22,245 nt of DNA. It comes from a bacterium. Its GTDB lineage: Bacteria > Planctomycetota > J058 > JAJDCP01. The first letter of the stretch is position 1, and each line of letters starts with the position of its first letter. The position numbers were made by a program, and so were the translations under genes. The notes below the pieces were generated by a model. The model was not told the DNA's origin, did no database searches, and worked only from the letters and a program-made list of their open reading frames with translations. This document shows positions 7,532 through 15,479 of this stretch, in pieces. Location: assembly GCA_030428695.1 (NCBI GenBank), contig JAUIEM010000136.1, forward strand, positions 1-22,245, written 5' to 3'.

Positions 7532-7630
7532 GACAGTCTCCGTTTGTCAGGGATTTTCACCCGTCTGTACGGAGGGTTTCGCGGAGTGTTGGGACGGGCG
7601 CGGATTATTCTCGAAGGCGGCGTTTCCCGC

Positions 7631-8152
7631 TCAGCCCTCGCCCCGATGCACCACCGGCAGACTGCCGACCTCGCGCAGGGGCGTGATGCCGCGCAGGGTG
7701 TAGAGCGCGTTGACCAGCCGCCCGGGCGGAAGATGCCGCAACAGGGCGCCCGGCCGCAGGAGCGCCTCCTCGAGCTCGGCCCGCCACCCGCGCACCGCCA
7801 GCCGGTCGGCACGCCGCGCCACCCCCTGGGCCCGGGCGAGCAGCTCGGGGTCGCCGGGCCAGTTGTCTGCGACCGCGCAGGGGTCGAGCTTGTTGAAGGT
7901 GAAGTGCAGGGCGCTGGCGACGCGCTTCGCCGCCTGCCCGAGCGAGCCGGCGCCGAGCGGGCTGCGCAGGCCACCGAGCAGCGTGCCCCTGTCGCTCGCG
8001 CTCAGGCGCTCGTCGGCGAGCAGGCGCACGATCAGCACCGACAGGTCGGAGCCGAGCAGGACGCCGCCGAGCAGCCTGCGCGCCCAGGCCTGGCCGACCC
8101 GGGTCGAGAGCCGGTCGCGGAGGGCGTCGCGCAGCCGCTGGTACTCATCCAT
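7631..8152 (-). CDS. Unknown soluble protein co-encoded with XdhC
   Basis: 173 residues, rich in Leu, Arg and Ala, apparently all-helical (LRDALRDRLSTRVGQAWARRLL; LVNALYTLRGITPLREVG). There is no signal peptide, membrane segment or motif I recognise. GGAGG precedes the ATG at a good distance. The start lies 8 bp inside the end of the XdhC gene, so translation is coupled to it. A role in molybdoenzyme maturation is possible by position only. Confidence 0.7.
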   Translation of the reverse strand: MDEYQRLRDALRDRLSTRVGQAWARRLLGGVLLGSDLSVLIVRLLADERLSASDRGTLLGGLRSPLGAGSLGQAAKRVASALHFTFNKLDPCAVADNWPGDPELLARAQGVARRADRLAVRGWRAELEEALLRPGALLRHLPPGRLVNALYTLRGITPLREVGSLPVVHRGEG

Positions 8153-9029
8153 CGGCCGCCTCCGCGCAGCTTTCGGGCGCGGCGGCGCACGACTCCTCCG
8201 CCCCCCGCGGGCGCCGCTGCTTCTTCGGCTGCCGTGGGGCGAGGGTGGCCGAGCCGGTGCGGCGCACCGCGACGAGCTCGGCGGCGATGGCGAGCGCGAT
8301 CTCTTCGACGCTGATCGCGCCGATGTTCAGGCCGATCGGCGCGTGGATGGCCGCGAGCCGCTCTTCGGGGACGCCCTTGCGGCGGAGCTGGTTGACGATC
8401 TTCGTGATCTTGACGCGGCTGCCGAGCAGGCCGACGTAGCGCGCGTCCTGCCGCAGCGCCCACTCGAGGGCGAGGGCGTCGTGCTTGTGGCCGCGGGTCG
8501 CGATCGCGATGTAGGACGCCGGCCGCGCCTCGACGCCCGGCAACAGCTGCTCGAAGTCGCCGACCACGGTCTCGAGGGCGTCGGGGAAGCGCTCCTCGTT
8601 CGCGAAGAAGTCGCGGTCGTCGACGACGATCAGCTGGAAGCCGACCATGCCCGCGAGCTTCCCGAGGGCGAGACCGATGTGGCCGCCGCCGAGGATGTAC
8701 AGCACCGGCTGCGCGACCGGCTCGACGAAGATCTCCACCTCTCCTCCGCAGATCAGCCCGGAGTCGTAGCCCATGTCGCCGTTGAGGCGGTACACGAAGC
8801 TGCGCGGCCGGTCGTCGGCCATCACCCGGCGCGCCTGGCTCGCCACCTCGGCCTCGACGCAGCCGCCGCCGACCGAGCCGAGCAGGCTGCCGTCGCCGCG
8901 CACCAGCATCTTCGAGCCGAGCGCGCCCGGCGTCGAGCCGCGGGTGCGGACGATGGTCGCCAGGGCGGCGAGGCCGCCCTGCTCGCGCACGCGCAGGATC
9001 TCCCGGTAGATGTGGTCCTCGATCGCCAT
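8145..9029 (-). CDS. XdhC/CoxI-family molybdoenzyme maturation protein
   Basis: 294 residues. The N-terminal XdhC/CoxI domain shows ATIVRTRGSTPGALGSKMLV (24-43) and GSVGGGCVEAEV (Cys57), and a second conserved Cys in LICGGEVEIFVEP (Cys94). The C-terminal Rossmann domain begins VLYILGGGHIGLALGKLA (109-126) and ends a strand later with VVDDR. Family members bind molybdenum cofactor and deliver it, sulfurated, to xanthine dehydrogenase-like enzymes. The last ~30 residues are a basic and Ala/Glu-rich low-complexity tail. No molybdoenzyme subunits are in the window, so the client is unknown. GAGGA precedes the ATG. Confidence 0.92.
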   Translation of the reverse strand: MAIEDHIYREILRVREQGGLAALATIVRTRGSTPGALGSKMLVRGDGSLLGSVGGGCVEAEVASQARRVMADDRPRSFVYRLNGDMGYDSGLICGGEVEIFVEPVAQPVLYILGGGHIGLALGKLAGMVGFQLIVVDDRDFFANEERFPDALETVVGDFEQLLPGVEARPASYIAIATRGHKHDALALEWALRQDARYVGLLGSRVKITKIVNQLRRKGVPEERLAAIHAPIGLNIGAISVEEIALAIAAELVAVRRTGSATLAPRQPKKQRRPRGAEESCAAAPESCAEAADG

Positions 9030-9083
9030 CGTGTCCTCTGCCGGGCCGGGCCAGCGCCCGCTCCCCGCGTCCCTTGAGTCTAG

Positions 9084-9099
9084 CCGCCCGGCCGGGCGG
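9084..9099. repeat. Perfect 16-bp palindrome upstream of the XdhC gene
   Basis: CCGCCCGGCCGGGCGG reads the same on both strands. It lies 55 bases upstream of the XdhC start and downstream of the FMN-protein stop. It could terminate the preceding gene without a T-run or serve as an operator; GC-rich background makes chance possible. Confidence 0.4.
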
Positions 9100-9165
9100 A
9101 CGCCAGCTTCGCGCTCGCCCGCCGTCCACAGGTGCCGGACCTCCAGGGCAGGAGCCTCCGACGGC

Positions 9166-9780
9166 TCAGCCGTCCGCGGGCCCGCCCTTCGCCTCCAGCT
9201 CGGCCTCGAGGGTCGCGATGCGCTGCCGGAGCGGATCGAGCAACGCGGCGACCTCCGCAGGCGCGAAGCGCGGGACGATGTGTTGCGGGCAGTTCCAGTC
9301 GCAGGCGACGACCTCGATGCGGACCACGCGCTCGGGTTCCGCGGCGTGGCCGCCGACCGGCGTGACCGCAGCGACGAGCGCGGGGTGGGCGCGCGCGTCG
9401 AGGACCTCGGCCCGGCCGAGGATCTTCAGCCGCCGCCGCCCGGCGTAGTCCATCAGGAACAGGCTGACCCGCGGCTCGGCGGCCAGGCTTCCGACCGTGA
9501 TCAGCTGGCGGTTGCCGCCGTAGTCGGCGAAGGCGAGCGCGGTCGCCGACAGGGCGACGAGGAAGCCCGGCGGCCCGCCGCGGTGTTGCATGTAGGGCCA
9601 GCCCGACTCGCTGACCGTGGCGATGTAGAACGAGTCACGGGCGGCGATGAAGGCGAGGGCCCGGTCGTCGAGCGGCTCGCGCGAGGGAGGGCCCGGGTCG
9701 GGGCGGGCGCGGCCGTAGTAGCGAGCCTGGGCGGCCCGCACCCGGGGGGTCATCAGATGCTGCAGGTAGGCGTGGGGCAT
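9166..9780 (-). CDS. Pyridoxamine 5'-phosphate oxidase-family FMN-binding protein
   Basis: 204 residues. The split-barrel FMN-binding core is visible: DSFYIATVSESGWPYMQHRGGPPGFL, then LAFADYGGNRQLITVGSLAAEPRVSLFLMDYAGRRRLKILGRAEV. This belongs to the PNPOx-like group of general flavin/F420-type reductases rather than true PdxH, so the substrate is unknown. A short coiled-coil-like helix with Glu-rich heptads ends the protein. I chose the ATG at 9780, six bases after CCGGAG; longer in-frame reading overlaps the AhpD-like gene. It is the second gene of the sigma54-driven unit behind the AhpD-like gene, separated from it by a hairpin. Pairing with an AhpD-like protein suggests oxidative or electrophile detoxification. 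Confidence 0.87.
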   Translation of the reverse strand: MPHAYLQHLMTPRVRAAQARYYGRARPDPGPPSREPLDDRALAFIAARDSFYIATVSESGWPYMQHRGGPPGFLVALSATALAFADYGGNRQLITVGSLAAEPRVSLFLMDYAGRRRLKILGRAEVLDARAHPALVAAVTPVGGHAAEPERVVRIEVVACDWNCPQHIVPRFAPAEVAALLDPLRQRIATLEAELEAKGGPADG

Positions 9781-9799
9781 GCTGGGCTCCGGGGTTGGA

Positions 9800-9827
9800 G
9801 CGTCCGCCCGCGCCTGCGGGCGGACGC
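9800..9827 (-). other. Intercistronic hairpin between the AhpD-like and FMN-protein genes
   Basis: A perfect 12-bp inverted repeat (9800-9811 with 9816-9827) with a 4-base loop. In the transcript it sits after the AhpD-like stop and ends eight bases before the Shine-Dalgarno of the FMN-protein gene. It has no T-run, so it is more likely a processing or stability element, or a partial terminator, than a full terminator. Confidence 0.75.
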
Positions 9828-9842
9828 GAGGGAGTCGAACCG

Positions 9843-10391
9843 TCAGCGGACCGTGGCGAGCGCGGGGGCCCGCGGGAAGTCGACGACGGTCTCGGCGACG
9901 TGGTTCAGGTAGTTGGTCAGGAGGTTGAGGGCGACCTGGGCGACGAGCTCGACCAGCTCGCCGTCGCCGACCCCGGCGCCGCGCGCGGCGGCCAGGTCGC
10001 GGTCGCTCAGGCGGCCGCGCTCGACCACCAGGGAGCGGGCCAGGGACAGGATCGCGGCGGCCTTCGGATCGGCGGCCCGGGCGGAGCGCGCGTCGAGGAT
10101 CGCCGCGTCGTCGAGGCCGGTCAGGCGGGCGATGGCGGTGTGGGCGCTGAGACAGTAGGTGCACTGGTTGATCTCGCCGACGGTCAGCGCGATCTGCTCG
10201 CGCAGCTTCGGGGCGAGCAGCCCCTGGCCGAGCGCACCGCTCAGACCGAGGTAGCCCTCGAGCGCGGCGGGGCTGTGGGCGAACACGCGGAGCAGGTTGG
10301 GGACGCGGCCGAGCTTCTTCTTCACCTGGGCGAGCAGCTGCTGGGCCTGGGCATCGGCGGTGTCGGGAGCGACGGGTTCGATACGGGACAT
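9843..10391 (-). CDS. AhpD-like / carboxymuconolactone decarboxylase-family peroxidase-related protein
   Basis: 182 residues with the AhpD core: REQIALTVGEINQCTYCLSAHTAIA, containing Cys77-x2-Cys80-x3-His84 and the preceding Glu73. In AhpD these cysteines reduce peroxide or peroxiredoxin partners. The VPNLLRVFAHSPAALEGYLGL segment is typical of the peroxidase-related (uncharacterised) subfamily. The ATG at 10391 follows AAGGAG at ideal spacing; the frame is open up to 10496, but that extension would cover the sigma54 promoter, which argues against it. It is the first gene of a - strand unit whose promoter and operators adjoin a divergent sigma54 activator. Confidence 0.9.
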   Translation of the reverse strand: MSRIEPVAPDTADAQAQQLLAQVKKKLGRVPNLLRVFAHSPAALEGYLGLSGALGQGLLAPKLREQIALTVGEINQCTYCLSAHTAIARLTGLDDAAILDARSARAADPKAAAILSLARSLVVERGRLSDRDLAAARGAGVGDGELVELVAQVALNLLTNYLNHVAETVVDFPRAPALATVR

Positions 10392-10455
10392 CACGGTCTC
10401 CTTTTTCTCGGCGTCCGGGTCGGCGACTCCGACCCCGTGGCGCCGCTCAGGGAAG

Positions 10456-10471
10456 AGCAGGCGGCGTGCCG
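10456..10471 (-). promoter_or_regulatory. Sigma54 (-24/-12) promoter of the AhpD-like operon
   Basis: The minus-strand sequence CGGCACGCCGCCTGCT has GG and GC exactly 10 bases apart and differs from TGGCACG-N4-TTGC(A/T) at two positions. The predicted start is near 10445, giving a leader of about 54 bases to the ATG at 10391. Three operator dyads lie about 112-152 bp upstream of that start, the usual distance for an AAA+ activator. Confidence 0.72.
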
Positions 10472-10551
10472 GACCGCGGAGCGCCTGTGCCCACAACGCA
10501 AATCGCTACGGATGATAGCCTTGCGAAAATCCGTCCGAGATCGTCCGAACA

Positions 10552-10603
10552 ACGAGATCTCGTAGATAACGAAATTTCGTAGCCGGCCCCTACGAAAGGT
10601 CGT
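10552..10603. promoter_or_regulatory. Three ACGA-N4-TCGT operator dyads (predicted activator enhancer)
   Basis: Three sites share perfect half-sites ACGA and TCGT around a variable 4-bp centre: 10552-10563 (centre GATC), 10569-10580 (centre AATT) and 10592-10603 (centre AAGG). All three have AG after the right half (TCGTAG). Centres are 17 and 23 bp apart. They sit between a sigma54 activator gene and a divergent sigma54 promoter, so they are probably the activator's own binding sites. The third overlaps the activator's predicted -10, suggesting autorepression. Confidence 0.8.
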
Positions 10604-10608
10604 AGAAT
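10603..10608 (+). promoter_or_regulatory. Predicted -10 of the sigma54-activator gene; probable leaderless transcript
   Basis: TAGAAT is a good -10 hexamer and ends six bases before the ATG at 10615, so the predicted +1 is the A of the start codon. The bases before the ATG (CCCCCC) hold no Shine-Dalgarno. No convincing -35 is seen at 17 bp. Confidence 0.45.
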
Positions 10609-10614
10609 CCCCCC

Positions 10615-12192
<1,578 letters not shown>

Positions 12193-12198
12193 ACGCGC

Positions 12199-13707
12199 TC
12201 ACGAGCCCGCGCGCAGCAGCTCCCGCGCGACATACAATCCGGTCGCGTAGGTGGTCAGCTGCGGCGGCACCCCGATCGAGCTCGGGAAGACGCTCGTGTC
12301 GCACACCCACAGGTTCTCGACCTGGTGGTGGCGGCCCGAGGGATCGACCACCGCCCGCGTCGGATCCTCCCCGAGCCGGGCGCTACCCATCGGGTGGACC
12401 GCAGTGATGTTCTGGGTGTGGGGCGCGATCGTCAGGCCGTCGATCTTCTCGAGCTCGCCGGGATGCGACAGCTCGAGGGGCTCGTACCAGGGGATCAGCA
12501 CCCGGCTCGCCCCGGCCGCGAACAGGATGCGCGCCATCTCCTTCCAGCCGAGCCGCAGCTGCGCGCGGTCTGCCGCGTCCGGCCAGTAGTCGAGGGCGAC
12601 CCCCGTGCCCCGCGCCCGCACCGTGCCCTCGCTCTCGTCGTGGAGCATCGCGGTCAGCACCGCCAAGCGCGGATAGAGCTTCATGAACGCGGCGTGCCGC
12701 GCGCCGAAGCCCGGGATCTCCGAGGCGGTGCCGACCGGATGGGCGAAGGCGGCGGCGATCCACACCCGCTGCTCCGGAGTGTAGCGCAGGAATTCGGTGC
12801 ACTCGTAGCTCTGGGGGATGCCCTTCCAGCCCTCGACCGGCTCGGGGAAGACGCCGGCCGCCACCACCCCGGGATGCAGCCGCAGGTGCCGGCCGCGCTG
12901 GCCGTGGGGATCGGGCAGCCCGCTGCGCTCGAGCAGCGCCGGCGTGCCCGTCGCGCTCGCGGCGAGCAGGAAGTGCCCGGCCTCGACCTCCACCGCCGCG
13001 CCGAAGCCCTGTCCCTCGGGCTGCACCCGGGCGTGCAGCCGCCGGATGCGGGGACCGTCCCGCTCGAGCCGCAGGGCGAAGGTGTTCGCGAGCACCTTCG
13101 CGCCGTGCTCGACCGCCTGGGGGATGAACACCTTGAGGGCGTTCTGCTTGGCATCGAACGCGCAGCCGAGCAGGCAGAAGCCGCTCTGGACGCAGTTCCG
13201 GCGGTTGTGGGCGAGCAGGCCGCCGCGGTAGCCGAGGGCCTCGCAGCCCCGCTGCAGCAGGCGGTTGTTGCGGTTGACGTCGCGCGGCTGCATCGGGCTG
13301 ACCGCGAGGCGCCGCTCGACCTCGGGGTAGAGCGCCTCGAGCCCGGCCACGTAGCGCTCCGCCCCGGCCTCGCGCCAGTGCGCCGCGACCGCGGCCGGCA
13401 GACGTTTGCAGAGGTTGAGGTTGTGCAGGGTGGAGCCGCCGAGGCCGCGCCCCTGGTGGACCTTGACCGCCTGATCGGAGGTCGCGCGCCCGCCCTGCTC
13501 CCAGAACAGGCGCTTGAGCATCGCGACCTCGCGCTGGTTCATCGCCTCCGGAAAGATGCACGAGCCCGCCTCGAGCAACACGACGGACAGCCCGCCAGCG
13601 GCCAGCTCGGCCGCGGCGGCGGCCCCTCCCGCGCCGCTGCCGACGACGCAGGCGTCGGCGCGCAGGCGCGCGCCGCGGGCGGCGAGGTGGGCGGCGGTGT
13701 AGATCAT
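12199..13707 (-). CDS. GMC-family FAD-dependent oxidoreductase
   Basis: 502 residues. The FAD-binding Rossmann motif is VVGSGAGGAAAAAELA (21-36), with the GMC signature GRGLGGSTLHNLNLC (86-100). A three-Cys stretch (Cys172, Cys178, Cys182) precedes AKQNALKVFIPQA, as in long-chain alcohol and sugar-acid oxidoreductases of this family. The C-terminal catalytic His is in HPMGSARLG (His438), but the second motif reads GVPPQLTTYA, with Pro481 where family members usually have Asn. It lacks a signal peptide; its start overlaps the Tat-signal partner gene by 4 bp (ATGA), so co-export with that subunit is plausible. The substrate (alcohol or sugar) cannot be told. Its stop is 6 bp from the convergent activator gene. 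Confidence 0.92.
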   Translation of the reverse strand: MIYTAAHLAARGARLRADACVVGSGAGGAAAAAELAAGGLSVVLLEAGSCIFPEAMNQREVAMLKRLFWEQGGRATSDQAVKVHQGRGLGGSTLHNLNLCKRLPAAVAAHWREAGAERYVAGLEALYPEVERRLAVSPMQPRDVNRNNRLLQRGCEALGYRGGLLAHNRRNCVQSGFCLLGCAFDAKQNALKVFIPQAVEHGAKVLANTFALRLERDGPRIRRLHARVQPEGQGFGAAVEVEAGHFLLAASATGTPALLERSGLPDPHGQRGRHLRLHPGVVAAGVFPEPVEGWKGIPQSYECTEFLRYTPEQRVWIAAAFAHPVGTASEIPGFGARHAAFMKLYPRLAVLTAMLHDESEGTVRARGTGVALDYWPDAADRAQLRLGWKEMARILFAAGASRVLIPWYEPLELSHPGELEKIDGLTIAPHTQNITAVHPMGSARLGEDPTRAVVDPSGRHHQVENLWVCDTSVFPSSIGVPPQLTTYATGLYVARELLRAGS

Positions 13708-14273
13708 GCCTGCTCCGGGTGCGCGCCGGGGGGCGCGAGCAGCGCGTCGTAGCGGCCGTGGCCATCGATGCGGAAACCCGGGGGCACCACCGGACCGTCG
13801 TAGCCGATCACCGCGGCGTTCCCGGGCTCATCCCAGTAGGCGGCGTAGACCAGGGTCTTGAGCGCCGCGAAGCCGCTGCGCACGGTCGCCGAGGGGCTGC
13901 GTTCCCAGCGCCGCAACCAGGCGCGACGGGCGCGCGGGTCCAGCGCGCTGAAGCGGGAGAGGTGGCCGCCTGCCAGGGTGCCCTGCTCGAAGCCGAGGCA
14001 CAGCCAGCCGATCAGGTCGCGGGTCGCGGCGGGCAGCGCCGCGACGAAGGCGTCGACCCGGGCGACGACGGCGGGGACATCCGGCGGCGGCAGCCCGGGC
14101 GCCGCGCAGATGGTCTCGGCGAGCCGCGCGAACAGGGTCGCGGAGGCCGCGTCCAGGGCGACCATCCCCGGCGCGGGGGGATAGCCGCTGAGCCGGGCCG
14201 TCACGCCGAGGCCGGCGGCCGCCAGGGCGGCGAGGCCGCGCTTGAGCCAGGTGCGCCGATCGACGCTCTTCAT
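13704..14273 (-). CDS. Gluconate 2-dehydrogenase subunit 3-like protein with Tat signal
   Basis: 189 residues. The N-terminus DRRTWLKRGLAALAAAGLG is a twin-arginine export signal. The C-terminal part (ALKTLVYAAYWDEPGNAAVIGYDGP) is characteristic of the small subunit that accompanies GMC dehydrogenases such as gluconate 2-dehydrogenase. In fructose dehydrogenase an analogous small subunit carries the large FAD subunit through Tat by piggyback, which is the likely role here. It overlaps the upstream ROK stop and the downstream GMC start by 4 bp each, a tightly coupled operon. GGGGAGGAAGG precedes the ATG. No cytochrome c subunit is seen. Confidence 0.88.
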   Translation of the reverse strand: MKSVDRRTWLKRGLAALAAAGLGVTARLSGYPPAPGMVALDAASATLFARLAETICAAPGLPPPDVPAVVARVDAFVAALPAATRDLIGWLCLGFEQGTLAGGHLSRFSALDPRARRAWLRRWERSPSATVRSGFAALKTLVYAAYWDEPGNAAVIGYDGPVVPPGFRIDGHGRYDALLAPPGAHPEQA

Positions 14274-15175
14274 CCTTCCTCCCCAGGCCACAACCAGGCC
14301 GCGCCCCGCACCCCGCTCGAGTCCCCGTGGGCGGGGGCAAGCAGCCGGGTCGAGACCGTGTCCGAGAACACCCAGCGCCCCCAGCGCCCGGGGACGACGC
14401 GGTACCACAGCGGGACGTTGCTCAGGCCGCCTCCGAGCACGATCACGGCGGGGTCGATGATGTTGATCACCGTGGCCAGAGCCCGCGCGAGCCGCGTCGC
14501 GTAGCGATCCAGGCAGGCGCGCGCGGCCTCCTCCCCGCGCTCCGCGGCGGCGACGACCTGCTCGGCCCGCTCCGCCTCCCCTCCGTGGCGGTGGAAGTCC
14601 CGCAGCAGGCCGGGTCCGGACAGCCAGGTCTCGACGCAGCCGCGCCGCCCGCAGTAGCACTCCGGCCCGGGCAGCTCGTCGGCCTCGGGCCACGGCAGCG
14701 GGTTGTGCCCCCACTCCCCCGCGATCGCGTTCGCCCCCGGGACGATCTTCCCATCGAGCACCAACCCGCCTCCGACCCCGGTCCCGAGGATCACCCCGAA
14801 CACGCTCGCGGCCCCTGCGGCCGCGCCGTCGCTCGCCTCGGACAGGGCGAAGCAGTTCGCGTCGTTGGCCAGCCGCACCGGCCGCCCGAGCGCCGCCTCG
14901 AGGTCGGCCCCCAGCGGCCGCCCGATCAGGCACACGCTGTTCGCGTTCTTGACCCGCCCGGTCGCACCCGACAGCGCGCCCGGCATGCCGACCCCGACCG
15001 GCAAGCGCCCGCCGAGCTCGGCCTCACAGGCCGCGACCAGCGCAGCGACCGCGCGCACGGTGGCCGCGTAGTCTCCCTGGGGCGTCGGCACGCGGCGGCG
15101 CAGGACGATCTGCCCGTCGGCGGCGAGCGCCGCGATCTCGATCTTGGTCCCGCCGAGGTCGACCCCGAGCCGCAC
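14270..15175 (-). CDS. ROK-family sugar kinase, Mak/NagK-like
   Basis: 301 residues. The ATP-binding motif is GVDLGGTKIE (4-13), the catalytic Asp is Asp105 in LANDANCFALSEA, and GVILGTGVGGGLV follows. The ROK zinc site is complete: GHNPLPW (His157) and CYCGRRGC (Cys173, Cys175, Cys180). The wording of these motifs (EWGHNPLPW, CYCGRRGC.ETWLSGPG) is closest to fructo/mannokinase Mak and N-acetylglucosamine kinase NagK; the sugar cannot be decided. I use the GTG at 15175, six bases after GGAGGG, not the longer frames. First gene of an operon with a GMC dehydrogenase pair, so it may phosphorylate the related sugar in the cytoplasm. Confidence 0.92.
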   Translation of the reverse strand: MRLGVDLGGTKIEIAALAADGQIVLRRRVPTPQGDYAATVRAVAALVAACEAELGGRLPVGVGMPGALSGATGRVKNANSVCLIGRPLGADLEAALGRPVRLANDANCFALSEASDGAAAGAASVFGVILGTGVGGGLVLDGKIVPGANAIAGEWGHNPLPWPEADELPGPECYCGRRGCVETWLSGPGLLRDFHRHGGEAERAEQVVAAAERGEEAARACLDRYATRLARALATVINIIDPAVIVLGGGLSNVPLWYRVVPGRWGRWVFSDTVSTRLLAPAHGDSSGVRGAAWLWPGEEG

Positions 15176-15334
15176 AGCTGTCCCTCCACCGGGCCATGCT
15201 ACCATCGCCCGAGGGCTGTGTGGAAGCGGGGGAAAACCCTCGGCCGCACAACACAAGGGAGGGCGGAACACCGACGTTTTCCGGTCACCCACGCCCTACA
15301 TCGTGACACCGGGTCAGGGGAAAACGAGGTCGGT

Positions 15335-15353
15335 TGTGTCCGGATTTGACACA
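15335..15353. promoter_or_regulatory. 19-bp dyad TGTGTC-N7-GACACA, candidate activator site
   Basis: Perfect 6-base arms around a 7-base centre. The centre lies about 110 bp upstream of the sigma54 start predicted at 15454, a distance typical of enhancer sites. Its half-sites differ from ACGA/TCGT, so another activator would bind it. Confidence 0.5.
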
Positions 15354-15390
15354 TCCCCCCGAGGGTCGATGTTGCAAAATCCAACACGGA

Positions 15391-15408
15391 TCACGGCAAC
15401 GTCACGGC
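15391..15408 (+). repeat. Direct repeat TCACGGC with 11-bp period
   Basis: TCACGGC occurs at 15391-15397 and 15402-15408, one helical turn apart, just upstream of the sigma54 -24 element. It could be a protein-binding pair; two short copies are weak evidence. Confidence 0.35.
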
Positions 15409-15427
15409 TGGATGCGCCCTGCCCCTT

Positions 15428-15443
15428 TGGCACGGCGCATGCA
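15428..15443 (+). promoter_or_regulatory. Sigma54 (-24/-12) promoter of the degenerate GGDEF gene
   Basis: TGGCACGGCGCATGCA matches TGGCACG-N4-TTGCA with one mismatch (A for the first T), and GG and GC are exactly 10 bases apart. The start is predicted near 15454, followed by AAGGA at 15469-15473 and the ATG at 15480, so the leader is short (about 26 bases). Confidence 0.82.
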
Positions 15444-15479
15444 AGCAACCACCGCGTGACCGTTCCCGAAGGAAAAAAA

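Larger units (their letters stand above)
15176..15479. other. Divergent intergenic region between the ROK operon and degenerate GGDEF gene
   Basis: 304 bases without a gene. On + it holds a sigma54 promoter (15428-15443) and candidate activator sites (15335-15353 and 15391-15408). A long-loop inverted repeat CCGAGGG/CCCTCGG (15209-15215, 15237-15243) and a short dyad TGAC-N5-GTCA (15304-15316) are also visible. A minus-strand TAGCAT (15196-15201) is a weak -10 candidate for the ROK operon. Confidence 0.55.

Noticed and set aside
10392..10496. N-terminal extension of the AhpD-like protein
   Set aside because: The extension has no family similarity, would cover the sigma54 promoter, and the ATG at 10391 has an ideal ribosome-binding site.
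12193..12198. A terminator between the convergent activator and GMC genes
   Set aside because: Only 6 bases separate the stops, with no hairpin; the transcripts probably overlap.
12233..12238. A TACAAT -10-like hexamer on +
   Set aside because: It lies inside the 3' end of the GMC gene with no downstream + strand gene and no -35.
15346..15351. A perfect TTGACA -35 hexamer before the degenerate GGDEF gene
   Set aside because: No acceptable -10 lies 16-18 bp downstream, and it overlaps the TGTGTC dyad; the sigma54 promoter is far better.
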